The notes under the pieces were generated by a model that saw only the letters and a program-made list of their open reading frames with translations, did no database searches and was not told the origin of the DNA. This document shows, piece after piece, positions 23,009 to 35,000 of a DNA stretch of 64,000 nucleotides. Every line of letters starts with the position of its first letter. The first letter of the stretch is position 1. A program made the translations under genes and the position numbers. Source of the stretch: Asterochloris sp. CNOR1 (Eukaryota; Chlorophyta; Trebouxiophyceae; Trebouxiales; Trebouxiaceae); contig OZ017763.1 in assembly GCA_963969365.1 (NCBI GenBank), positions 992,001 through 1,056,000 on the forward strand, given 5' to 3'.

Positions 23009-26000
23009 TGCAAGCGGCCCATTCTTGAAAATGTATGCGAGCAATGCTTGACTTACAAAGGCACTGCCTGCTCCTGCCTGTGTGTTGTGTCCCTAAAAAG
23101 CTACATGGAGCCTGCCGCTCGCTCTGACCGGTCCTACCGCAGTCTTTGCTCTCAGCAAGTTTTTGCAACTTCTGCACCTCCTCATGAAGCTGCACAACGC
23201 AGAAGGCCATGCAGAACATGAAGAATCTGAAGAGGAAAGGCAACATCGTGACACTATCTCGGCGGGGAACAAGCTCATAGTATGCTTTGTGAAGGTGAAG
23301 CGCATTGCAGTGCATAAGTGACATATTTGATTGGTTGACTCTGGCCAGCTTGTGATACATAGGTGTGTGGGTTGAACAGTAAGGTTCGGTCAATCTGAGG
23401 CAGTGTTATGTCCTCAATCAGTGCAAACAAGCTTGGTCAGCTCCTGCAGGTCATGTTGGTGATCATGCATTAATGTATAGGAGTGCGACAGGACCTGCCA
23501 AAGCAGTGTACAATTCACAGGACATGCCAGGACGCCCTAGAAGCTGTCCAGGACATTCCAGCACCCTGTACTGCCTGAGGGCAGTACATATTTTGGGCAA
23601 GGCGCCCCTGCAAGGTGGCATGGAAACCATACCTGGACATGTGGAGCACGCGCAGTAGGGCGGTGTTGTCCTCCTCCAGCTGCTGGGCCCTGGCAGCAGA
23701 CTCCCTGGCTGTTGCCTGCGCAGCCTGCAGCTGCTCATGCAGCTGCTGAACCTGGGCGTCTTTGGCCTGCAGCAGTCAACAAAGTCTTTTCAGCGTGAAA
23801 TACACTTGCTGACCCACCTGGTTTGCCCTAGCATTGCCCAGGTCTTGGCAGGCTGCTCCCGCAGCTGCTGCACCTGGCCTCCTTGGCCTGGACAGCAGGT
23901 AGCAATGGTTTTGTGGGCAGATGTAGACTACACAGCAGGTTGCAATGGTTATCTGGGCAAATGTGCTCAAGGCCACAGCTTCTGAATCAACAGCCCTGGC
24001 AATGCCTCCCTCAGTTATGCTCCTGCAGCTGCTGCACCTGGGCTTCATTGGCCTGCAGCAGTCAGGAAACCATGCTCAGCTCAAAACTGCTTGCTGCTAC
24101 ATCTGCTGCTTGCCCCAGACAGTACAACCCCTGGCCGTGACTTGAGCAGCCTGCAGCTGCACTTGCAGCTGCCGCACAGGGGCCTCATTGGTTTGCATAA
24201 CAGCCATCAGTGTCAGCGTCAATCTGCCTGCCCTTATGGGGCAGCTGCAGCATCTGGGCTTCCCTGGCCTCCAGCAGGCAACAAGTCCTGGTGCTGCTCA
24301 GGTGGGCTTGCTGCCGAGCATGCCAATGAGGAGCTGCCCCGTGCCAGCAATGCAGTCCCCTTTGATAACAGCTCCTGGCCAGTGACGCAGCCGACCACCA
24401 GGTTCCACTGCTCAGACCGCCAGGTCCTCCGGCATGGATGCTCAGCATGTACAGTTCTACACGCACGCACATACATATGCACAGTGAAGCCTTGTTGGCA
24501 GCAAGGACATGGGATGGAACAGCAGCACTGCTTGATGCACCTCATGTCAGCAGCCAGGCCACTCACCAACAGCGATGCGCAGCGCAGCTGCTCTGAGCGG
24601 TGATGTTGCCAGAAGGCCCTGCCATACTTCATGAGTGCCTCGTCACCGGCCCTGACATGGCAGACTGTGAAGAAGAAGTGGTGCACGACTCCAGCATGAT
24701 ATACCTGCAAGAGAGTCAGTAAATCCTAGCCTGCCTCAGGTAGGCTGAAGAATGGAGGACTTGCAGGAAGGCAGGCAGACCAAGCGTGCCTCAACCAGAG
24801 CTGTGACTTGGCAGATCAAGGGATGAAGCATGACTCCAGCAGCGCACACTGCAAGGCAATTTGGTCAAAAATTGTGGGCAGGCAGATCATCAAGCTCATT
24901 CTGCAGTTCTGAGAGGCAGAGTGCATGCCCGTGCTGCAGCGACACAGGCGACTGTGACATACATGTGGTGCCTGACTGAGTTATGACTGACATGAGAGCT
25001 GGATCTTCTGAGGGTGTGATTACATCAGCACTGCAAGCACTGTCAATCTCAGCAGCAGGCTGCTGCATGCAGCCGCAGCATGTTGTCTGCCGGGCAGCCC
25101 TGTGCAGAGCACTGGCTGACATTGCATGCACCTGCCCTGCTGGGCAGGGAGGTGGCAGCCAAAAGTGCTCACAGGGCATGATGCAAGTTCTGAGTGTGTG
25201 CAGGAAAATTTGGTGGGGTGAGCGCACCTCCACATCAGTCAAATTTGGGCCCAAAGGGCAGCCCCGGCTGGAGTTAATGTAGCGTGTGTCATTGCCCAGA
25301 GCACAGGCGTCGACAGACAGGGACCGCTTCCAGCCTGCAGGCACAGCATAGCTGCTTGAAAGACCATGCAGTCCCACTTGTGACATGGGCAGCGACAGAG
25401 GCGTGGACTCTGTGACGGAGGGATGCCCCCCCACCTGCAGGCGGAGTACAGGCTGCTCAGATTGCCCAGAGAGTAGCTTGTGCCGGCAAAGAGACAGACT
25501 GTCCTGGACAGGGACGACCCGCAGCCTGCAGTCACAGCACAGGCTGCTGTGCGGGTGAGATGTGTCATTGTCAGAGGCAGAGACCCCAGCTTTGCCGCAG
25601 GAAGACAACCCCCTGCATGCAGGCAAAGCACAGGTTGCCCACAAAAGCGCTCATTGTGTGTTGCATTGTTGCCCAGGGTACAGACACCGACTTCAAGGAC
25701 TGCTATTGACCCAGGCAGTACTCAGGCCACATGAAGCAACCCCCAGGGGAATTGCTCAAGCAGCCTTGTGACGTTTGAACTGTGCAGCCTGCAGGAATGC
25801 TTCCATTTTGCAGGCAGGCAGGGTGGTCCCAGCCTGCACAACCCTGCAAAGCAATCCATAAGGCTTCACTCATGTGCAGGCCAGATCTCGCTTGCCCAGA
25901 GTCAAAGTGTTGGCCTGATAGCAGCTAGCCCACAACACAGAGAATTCCATGCAGTCCTGCAGCCCCATATGGGTCCGACCTATGACGACCAGATCGTTCT

Positions 26001-29000
26001 CATCAGGAGAGGTGGCCTGCCTGGCTCACCTTCTGTGTAACTGCAGTGCTTGACCTTGTCATTGAGGGAGCCCCCAATGCCGTCAGGGTGGCTGGCAGCC
26101 TCCTCGTCCACTTGGCGGTCGGTCTTTACAACCTGCGAGGGGGCAGTGGGCTCAACTATGCTGATTGTCTACCATCTGTTGGCTTCTGTCCCTGCAGGAG
26201 GGGTGAGGGAGAGCAGGGCAGATGCTGTGTGCTGCATCACAGCCCACTGAAACCTGCGGAGACCTCACAGGTTTCAATGGGCTGTGATGCGGGAGGCTTT
26301 GAGGTGAACCAGAACAGATGCTCTCTAATGGTGCAGGCTCTAAAGATTGCAGTAGCAGCAGGGGTAGGGAAGCGCACAGCAGCTGCTCCCAGCGGCAGAC
26401 GCTTCACAATGTGCAGTGGGCTCTTGGCCTCTCATGCCAACGCGTCTTCTACTGCTAATGAGATGGACGCTGGACAGACTTGCCGCCTTTCCCACTCAAA
26501 CAGTGGGTGAAATCACCACGCCATCATGTTGCAGGAGTGCTGTTGGCAGCAGGGCCTTTTCCAGGCAACATGCAGCCCTTGCACTGCATCATGCAAGCCA
26601 GCAACGTCCAGACCTCACCCCCAGGTATGTCCGTAGGAGCGTTCAAGATAACTTGACCACAATTGGGCCCACAACAGGGCTCACCCTGCAGATCTCATGC
26701 AACGGTGTCCAGTCCCAGAGCCATACAATTGCCTCACGTATATCAGGGCTGTCAGCAGCAGCAGTCCTGCAGCAAGAGTTGCACTGCCAAGAGCAGGTGG
26801 CAGCCAGCCTCACTCACCCCACAGTACTCCCCCAGCAGCGTCCAGGCTTTGACCTCCCGCTTGAAAACTACCTTGAACTCCTGCCTGCGCCCAATGAGCG
26901 ACCCCGCCTGCCTGGCTGGGTGGTCCTCCTCATCTGGAATCTGCACTCTCTGCATAACACATTCACACTGTAAGAGCCTTGGAAGTTGGGGGCTACACCA
27001 TATGACAAAGTCCACCTGCATCGCAAACTTCTTGAACTCTCTAACACTTGTAGGGCATCTGCACATCAGCCGCCCGAGACACTCAGCCTGGCCAGGCACA
27101 CAGTGAAGCCCATCATGCAAGCTATTCCAGCCCACCTGGCTGGCACAAAGGCGCTTTTGCAGTGCCATCAATTTGGGTTAGGTACAAGTAGTGCTAGCCT
27201 CGCAAGGCAAATGTCGTTGCAGCATGCCTTCCTGGCAGTTCCTGGTCATTACACCTGCCACTGCCTCTTTAGATCATCTCACGGTACAGGCAGACACCAA
27301 AACGGAACAGCGCTCAGATGCGCATCAGAAGACTCACCATGCACATGCTGTCCCAGCGCGCTTTCCTGGCAGCAGGCTTCATCTGAAGATAACGGTCAGC
27401 CACCTGGATCAGGCGCTGCCCGCTCCTGCCAAAGGCTTTCAGGGGCCCAGGCTCTGTCAGCAGATCAGGCAGCCAGCAGAAGCTGTTACCTTTCACGCCC
27501 TGCTTCTGCAAGCGCACATGGAGGGGTCAATCTCATGAAGGCGCTTTGCAATGAAGGGATTGCAATGCACAGGTATCAGCCTCAAGGGGCTGCGGCTTGG
27601 AGCATGTGCGCAGCTGGCAGAGGTAGCAGGCCTTCACAGGCTGCTTTGCGGGCACCAAATGCTGTTGCCACCACCTTGCAGGGTCCCAGGCTCTGGCGGC
27701 ATGTCAGACAGCCAGCAGAAGCTCCTGAACCTTGCACATCTGTTTGTTGCAAGCACACACACAGACAGCTTGACCATATGCAAGTGGCTTAAAAAGCAAT
27801 GCAGCCAAATGCAGAGAGGTTCTCATGGCCTGCTTCTGCAGGCACGTGCAAGAACTTGGGCTGCTGGAGGGTGTCATGAAGGCAGGTGGCAAAGTGAGAG
27901 AGGTGACAATGCCTCTCAAAGCAGGTCAGCCTTACGGCAAGTCTCACCTGGCAGACCTGGAGGTACTTGCGCATTGATGTCATGCTCTCAGGGGTCGCCA
28001 GAAGCTGCCACAGCTGGCTGCAGCACACAGCACATGCCAGCAGTGACAAGAGGGGCTGCAGGCCATTGCACCTGGAGCCTGCTCAGCACATTGCATCAAA
28101 GTGCAAGGCTTCGAATTGCCTGGTTCACCACACTACAGCTGCTTGCTTCCCCTGACATGAACAAAAGCAATCAGCACATCTGTCGGCAATAGTGCTGAAG
28201 AGGGCGCATCGTTGGCACAGAGCCTGGCTATGTTCAGTGTGCAAGGGTGGACAAGCAGCTGCAGCAGGTGCTCGCAGAGCCTTGCATGCCATGGGTGCAT
28301 GCCACCCACAGGTGTGCGGTTGGGCCCTCTGCTCATAGCGGCTGGCAGCAGCAGCTTTGTAATTGAATGGGCTGGCAAGCACTGCCAGCCACCTCAGGCT
28401 TTTAGCCAAGCCAAAGCCTCAAATTAAGCACCAGGCCTGCAGCAGGTGGCTGCTGGCTGCTCCCAGGTAAGAGCTTTGCCTTTATGTCCACGCTGTAGCA
28501 CGCTTGGCATCCAAACAAGCGGTGCTAACCCCCTCACTCAGGGTCCTCCACAACCATAGAATTTGGCATGTCAAGCAGGGGCAGCTGTTGGCTCCGGCCA
28601 GATTGCTCAGCAGTGCAAGCAGCATGGCAAGGCTGCCGGTAGCCTGTTGCGTACTGGGGGAGCCCATGTCACACAGCAATCCTGACAGGGTCACTGCTGC
28701 CCCCAGATAAGGATGTTCAGCTTGTCCTGCTCAAAGACCTGAGACAATGCCGCAGTTGCCCCTCACCCTGGATCCTCCACAGCCACAGGCTCGCTGCAGC
28801 TGTTTGCCCAGGCCAGGCTGCTCAGCAGTGCCTGCAGCGCCTCAGGGCTCCCGACAGCATCCTCTGGACGGGCCAGGCGTGCCCACAGCTGGTCTGCCTG
28901 CTCCCGCACCACCAGGGCTCCCTCAGCAGTGCCTGGCCCTGCAGCATGCCCCCATCCATTCAGGCCAATCCATCAGCTGGTCTCTCCGCAGCACCTCCCC

Positions 29001-32000
29001 AGCCCCTGTCGCTGCAGCAGAAGCAGTCTGCTGACAGAGTGAGGCACCTTGTTTGTTCCACATGGCGCAGCAGCCAGCTACATGCCAATCTGATCTCAGC
29101 CCAATGTGGTCATGCACCATCCAAGCTTGTGCTCGCCCTGCATCACCAGATGGACAATGAGAGTTGCCTGCCTTGTACGGCTGTTGGGCATGGAATCTCG
29201 TCTTGTTCGCAGCTGAACTCTGCAAGATTCCTGCTACTGAGAGCAGCTGTAGTGTCACAGCTGCCAGCCACCCAGGTCACAGGTCATTCAGCTCTTGGGC
29301 GGGCCATGTCCACCGTTCTCCACAGCATTTCACCGCAGGGGTGCACACATGTTTCAGCACAGCTTGTCTGACGGCCACAAAGGTCTGGTCCTCAATCAGG
29401 TGTGCTTGCATCACACATCTGGTGCCAAGAAGCTCTCACCCCTGGGCGCCTCTGCGCTGGTGCCCTGCCACAACACAATGGCTCCTGCTGCTGCCTGCTG
29501 ACCGGCGCTCTGGCTGGAACAGGCAGCAGCTGCTGCCGCTGAGTCTGTGGACCTGTGCTGCTTCTGGGCAGCCTGCCCGCCAGTACTGTCCCTCCTGCGC
29601 TTGCTGCTGCTGCTGCTCTTCTTCTTTCCAGACCCTTGAGATGCCCTGCTCCTGGACCCAGCAGGCGTCTTCAGCTCCACATCAGGCAGCATGTCTTTGT
29701 CGGCAGCTGCCTGGGTTCTCATCTCGTCTCTGTCAGGCTGGTGCTCCAGAGCAGGCTTGGGGGCACTCTGCTTTCGGGGCCTCCGCCGGGCAGCCACCTG
29801 CACAGCAGACATGAGATGGGCAGCTGCCTTGGGGCATGCCATATTGCTGTTGGACTGCTTCTCCAGCCTAGGCTCAAGGACACTCTGCTTGTTGGGGCCT
29901 GCCCCTGGGGCTGCCTGTGCACTAGAGCAAAAGGGCAAGCAGTCTCTCAGTATTGTTGCGCTTCAGCTCCAGGCTTGCATAACTGTATCGCTGCTTCTGG
30001 GGCTGTGCCTATCTGCCACCTCCACAGCAGAGTGAAGGGAAAGCGTCCGCTCAGTGCTCAGAGGTTGTTGACCCAGAGCCGCTTGAAGCAATTCTGCTTC
30101 CGGGGGCCGGACCTTGCAGCCGCTCAAACAGAACAGGGAGATGTGGAGTAAAGTTTGTCTTCACCCACTGATGAGCTCCGCTGCCCTTCAGACTCCCCAC
30201 AACATAGTCAGGCAGCTGCCAGCACTGAGCAAACAGGGGGTCCAGCTGACGCAAGCAAGAGCACAAGATGCATGAGGTCCAGCACAAGCTGGGCAGCATA
30301 GTCTGCAGCTTGATTGTGCCCGCTGCCCATGCATGCCCCTCACTGCTGCACATACAGCTCTGCTATGCAAGCAACAGTTGGGCAAGATGGCTGCATCACC
30401 TGAGCAGCACACTCGGCAGCCACCTCGCGAAGAGTGTCCATGCTCTTGCCGCCTCCGAAAGTTGTTGCCCCAGCTGGCTTTTCAGTGTCTCCAGCACAAG
30501 ATGCAAGCTCGGCCCTGGCAGCCAGCCTGGCCAGCTCCTCTGCAGCCTCCAGTTGCCTGCACAGCACCTCAGTGAGTTTGATGAGTCCACAGCAGACCTG
30601 ACACCCAGCCTGGCTGGGCCTTTCAGCAGCCTCCACATGGTGATATGCAAGTCCTGCGCCATAAGCTTGAGCAAAACTTGGCAGGGGCCAGGGACCTTTA
30701 GCCAGCCTGTTGGAACAAGCTCAGGATCAGCCCAGCAACAGGATCTTGTGGCAGCTGACTTTTCAGGCAGGTGCATGTTGGCGTTGGAGGCGCAGTGCTG
30801 TGCCAACTGCGGGCCTGGAGGCAGGGTGTCTGGTCAAGCTCAGGAATAGATGTCATGTCAGGACTGAACGTCACGGCGATTGACTCTCCAGGCAGCCTTA
30901 GGCTGGCGGTGGAGGTGCGGTGCCCACCTGTGGTCTTCATGTGGGGTCAGCTCCACTCCGTCTGGGGTGCCGGGCCTGTCTGAAGGCTTACACCCTTCAT
31001 GCAGCCTGGGGGTGAGCAACACTGAAGAGTCCAGTCGCTCCACAGCCGCTGCCTCCTGGCCCTCCTGCTGTGCCCCTGCAATTGCATATGCAGCTGGACA
31101 GTGATGGTGAGCAGCACTGACGAGTCCAGCTGCTCTGCAGCAGACGCCTCCTGGCCCTCCTGCTGTTCGCTTGCAGCTGCAAGGCACACAGAAGGCTTCT
31201 GAATGCCAATGCTGTGCCGATCAAATGCCAACTGTCTGCTGCCAGACAAGGTGCAGGAAACACAATCAAGGCATGGATGGCTCCTCAGATTGTGTCTGTA
31301 CCAGCCTCATGCAATTGTCTGTTCCCAGACAGGGTGCAGGAGCCTGCAACTTGCATCAAGCAACATACACAGCCGACAGAGGTCTGCAGCCGCACTGGCA
31401 GACAATGGCTTCCGATACTTGTCCATGTGAGTCAAATGCCTGAGTCTGCCGTCAGACATGAGGCTGGGCCCTGCTGTTTGCTTCAAGTCATCACAGATCT
31501 GCAGCCGCACTCTAGGCGCTGGCTGGCTGCTTGCTGCAGAGAGGCCTCCCCCCCCTCTTCGCCTCACAAAAGCCTGCTGACCAACCAGCCTTGCCTGCTA
31601 AGGCAGCTGCCGCCGCCGAGGCTGCAAACATCAGCCGCCAGACCCTGGCTGGTGTGGCCTGCTGTCAGCAGGTGCCGCTCTGTTGCTTGCATGCTGTGAA
31701 TCTTGCTATCTAGAGCATGCAGTACAAGCAGCATGCAAGGTCTGCAGCCAGTCTCGGCCAGTAGCCCGATGACAGGAGACTTGCAAGCTGCCGCCCCACC
31801 TGCAGCAGAGCTGTCGCCCCCAGATGGCGGCCCCTCGCCCTTGCATGCCATGCCAGCAGTTGCCACCGGGGCTGCAATGGCGGCTGACGGGCCCTGATTG
31901 GTTGAACCCGCCGTCAGCAGGGGTCTCTGTGCTACTGAGACCATGGCTGGTGTGCTGGTGCGCCCAGCAGAGCCCTCCCCATCAGCTGCCGAGGCGGCAG

Positions 32001-35000
32001 CAGCCTCCAGTGGCTCCTGCTTTGCCACAATGCTGTCCCCAGCAGCAGCAGGACTGGCACTGCAGCTGGCAGGGGCAGCAGCACCTTCACCAGGTTGCGC
32101 GGGGACGCAGTCGCTGCGGGCAGGGCCAGCGGCGGCTTTGACGGCCTGTGTGGGGGCGCTGTCACTGCTGCTCTGCTGCACTGCGCGCAGCAGGGCGTCC
32201 TGCATGGCCGCAGCTGCCTCATCAGAGACTGCCTTGCGCGTGACCTGCTGGTGGGCAGCCTGGCCTGACTCTGAGTCAGCATCTGATGTGTCCTCCTCCA
32301 TGGCACTTGGCTTCTGCGAATTACCTGGACCGTCCTCATCATCTGCAGATGCTTCCCCTACAGCCACCAAGTAACCTTGCTGGATCAGCAGATAAACTGG
32401 TCACTGCTGCAGATGTGGCCAAGAAATTTTTCATCTGAAGAGACAAGCAGTAAGCCAATTAAACATAGTAGAAGATTCAAGAAAGGAGACATGCTTGCCC
32501 ATGTGCTCAGCTCCGGAGCATTTAAGCTGCACCACAACTGGCAGAGAAACCCTTTGGGACAGGCTCCTCTTTGGTCGCTAAGCATTGTGCAATCCAAAGA
32601 TGCAGTGTGAATGTCACAGGACATGCTGCTCATTCCAGTGTCCTCCATGAAACACATAGTGTCGCACAAAGGTTGTGCCGTACGTCAGCTGAGAAATTGA
32701 GCATCCTGTGGAGGCCTCTGGCTGCTGACATTTGCAGCAGGTTTCTGGTCATGGGCACACTGCAGCTTATTGCATGCTGTCACCCTAACACTTACCGGCA
32801 GACTGCAGCAGATCATCAGGGATGTCTTGGCCCAGCAGGGCCCTCAGGCGCCGCCTCTCCCTCTGCGCTGACCGCACCTTGCGGTCCTTGGACTGCAATT
32901 TGGCCTTGCTCTGCTGCACCTTTTGGACCCTTAGCTGCTCCTGCAGGCAGAATGCACACAGTAGGTTCGTGGAGCTGGCCTGCGTGCTGAGCCCTGCAGC
33001 AACTGAATGCTGAGCTCGCTGATGAGTGTAGCTGTTCCTGCAGGGCAATTCCTGCAGGGCAAGGGCAGACCTGCTAGCCACTAGCAGACTGAATGCACAG
33101 ATGTTTTCCCGCATGTGTTTTGTTGAGACCCGCTGGATTCAAAGGCAGGAGCCTGGGAAGGGCTTGGCTCTGCCTGTCAGGCGCATGCCAAAGGCTCAGC
33201 CACAAGCAGACTGTGTTTTTTCTGAGCAGCCAGGATATCCAAGAGAAGCATGCACAAGAGGCCTCTGCCACGCATGACTCGTCAGCACCGCAGCGCCTCA
33301 CCGCACCAATGGTTTTGGGCAGCACTTGCTACACTGCACTGCACTGCTGCACAACAACAAATGATGAGTGCCACCCCTGCACTCGTCAACAACTGAAAAG
33401 CATCAGGTGCAGTGCCTCACCAGATAAATGTGGCAGCACAGGTCATTGAAACTGTGGAGTGATGCTGGGGTGCGCATTCCCAGTGTGACCTGCTGCACAT
33501 ATTGGTTGGGCTTCCGCCCCTATTCTGACATATGCGTCACTGGTTTTCCTCCGCCAGGCTTCCGACCCCAATATCCTGGCATGAACCTCGCCGCTTTACC
33601 AGTCTGCAACAGCAGCCTCTGACGCTTTTGGAGTGCTGCGCTCTGGCTGGCCGTTGCTCTTGCCCCTGGCACACTTCCTGCAGCCCCACGTTGCAGACCT
33701 TGCAGGCGCAGCCTCACCGCATCATAGGTCTGGAAGAGCAAGCGCTGTCGCTTGTCGTGTTCACTGCGCCCTGGCCGGGTGTCGCTCTTACGCTTGGCAC
33801 TGTTCCCCCTGGCACGGCTGCCTCCGGCCAAGTGGCTGCGCCGCAGCTGAGGCAGGTCAGCCTCCTCGATGGCATGGCTACATCAGGGAGACATCGCTGG
33901 TAAGTGCTTGACTCGGCATTGCCTCGAGCTTGGGAGTAACGCCAATCATGCCTTGGCTGCATGTATCAGGATGTGCCTGATCACGACCCAGGCAGCTGCC
34001 TCTGGCCATGCAGCTGCGCTGCAGCAGCAGCACAGCATCTTTATCATGGCAGGGGCTGCATGCAGAGGAGAAGAATGCCTGGTGCCTCCCAACCCCCCGC
34101 AGAAACTTTTGCAGCTGCACACAGTGCAGATGCTTCCTCCCCCTCCTGCCAATCAGGTATCTTCAAGCAGCCAGGCATCAGAGCAGCTTTTATCGACATG
34201 CTCATCAGTCAAGCCCACCTCTTGACTGCCTCGTCATCATCCACCAGCATGAGAGCTGGCCCAGCAAATGTCTCTACATCTGCAGCCCAGCTGCCGCTCC
34301 TGGTGGGGGTAACGCCACTGGAGCTCGTCTCAGTCCCCGCCTCCTTCTTCCTAGGCCAATGCAGCACCTCTGCAAGCAGCACAGAGTGTGGTTGTCTGAG
34401 CCAGTTGATGAGGCTGAAAGCATCCGGGGGCAGAGCAGCACCTCTGCATGCACAGCAAGCAGACATATGTAAGACTGGGCACTGCAAGTTGGCACAGCCC
34501 TGCTTCCAACTTACTGGCTTTCCGCCAGAGAATGGAAGCCTGGAAGGGACACCACTGATGTGGTTCACAATATTGTCTTCAATGCCCTGGGCCAGTGCAA
34601 CACCTCAGCGGCAGCCCCCAAGTGACAGCTTCCTGCGCATGTGGAGCACCCCTCTGGCAGCACAAAGCTCGATGCTTCCCGGGCCAGTGCAGCAATTGTG
34701 CAGGCAACAGCCAGCAGCGTGAGTACTGCCTCAAGGGAGATGCTGGATGGTTTGAGCAGACACTTCTGCAATGTGCTGTTCCCTGAAGACCTCTTGCCAG
34801 ATAGACAACAAGGGCAGGTGCACATGACAGGTACGTCATGCTCCTGTACATGATGCAGCCCAGTTGCAGGCAGCTGTCTGCAGGTATCAACTAGAGCTGC
34901 GCATCTGCACCCAAAGCACATCGTAGACTCGGCCTCACACAGAGCTGCTGTTACGGAACACTGTCACCCTGGAATCAGCCCTGCCGACAGGTGAGGCTGC

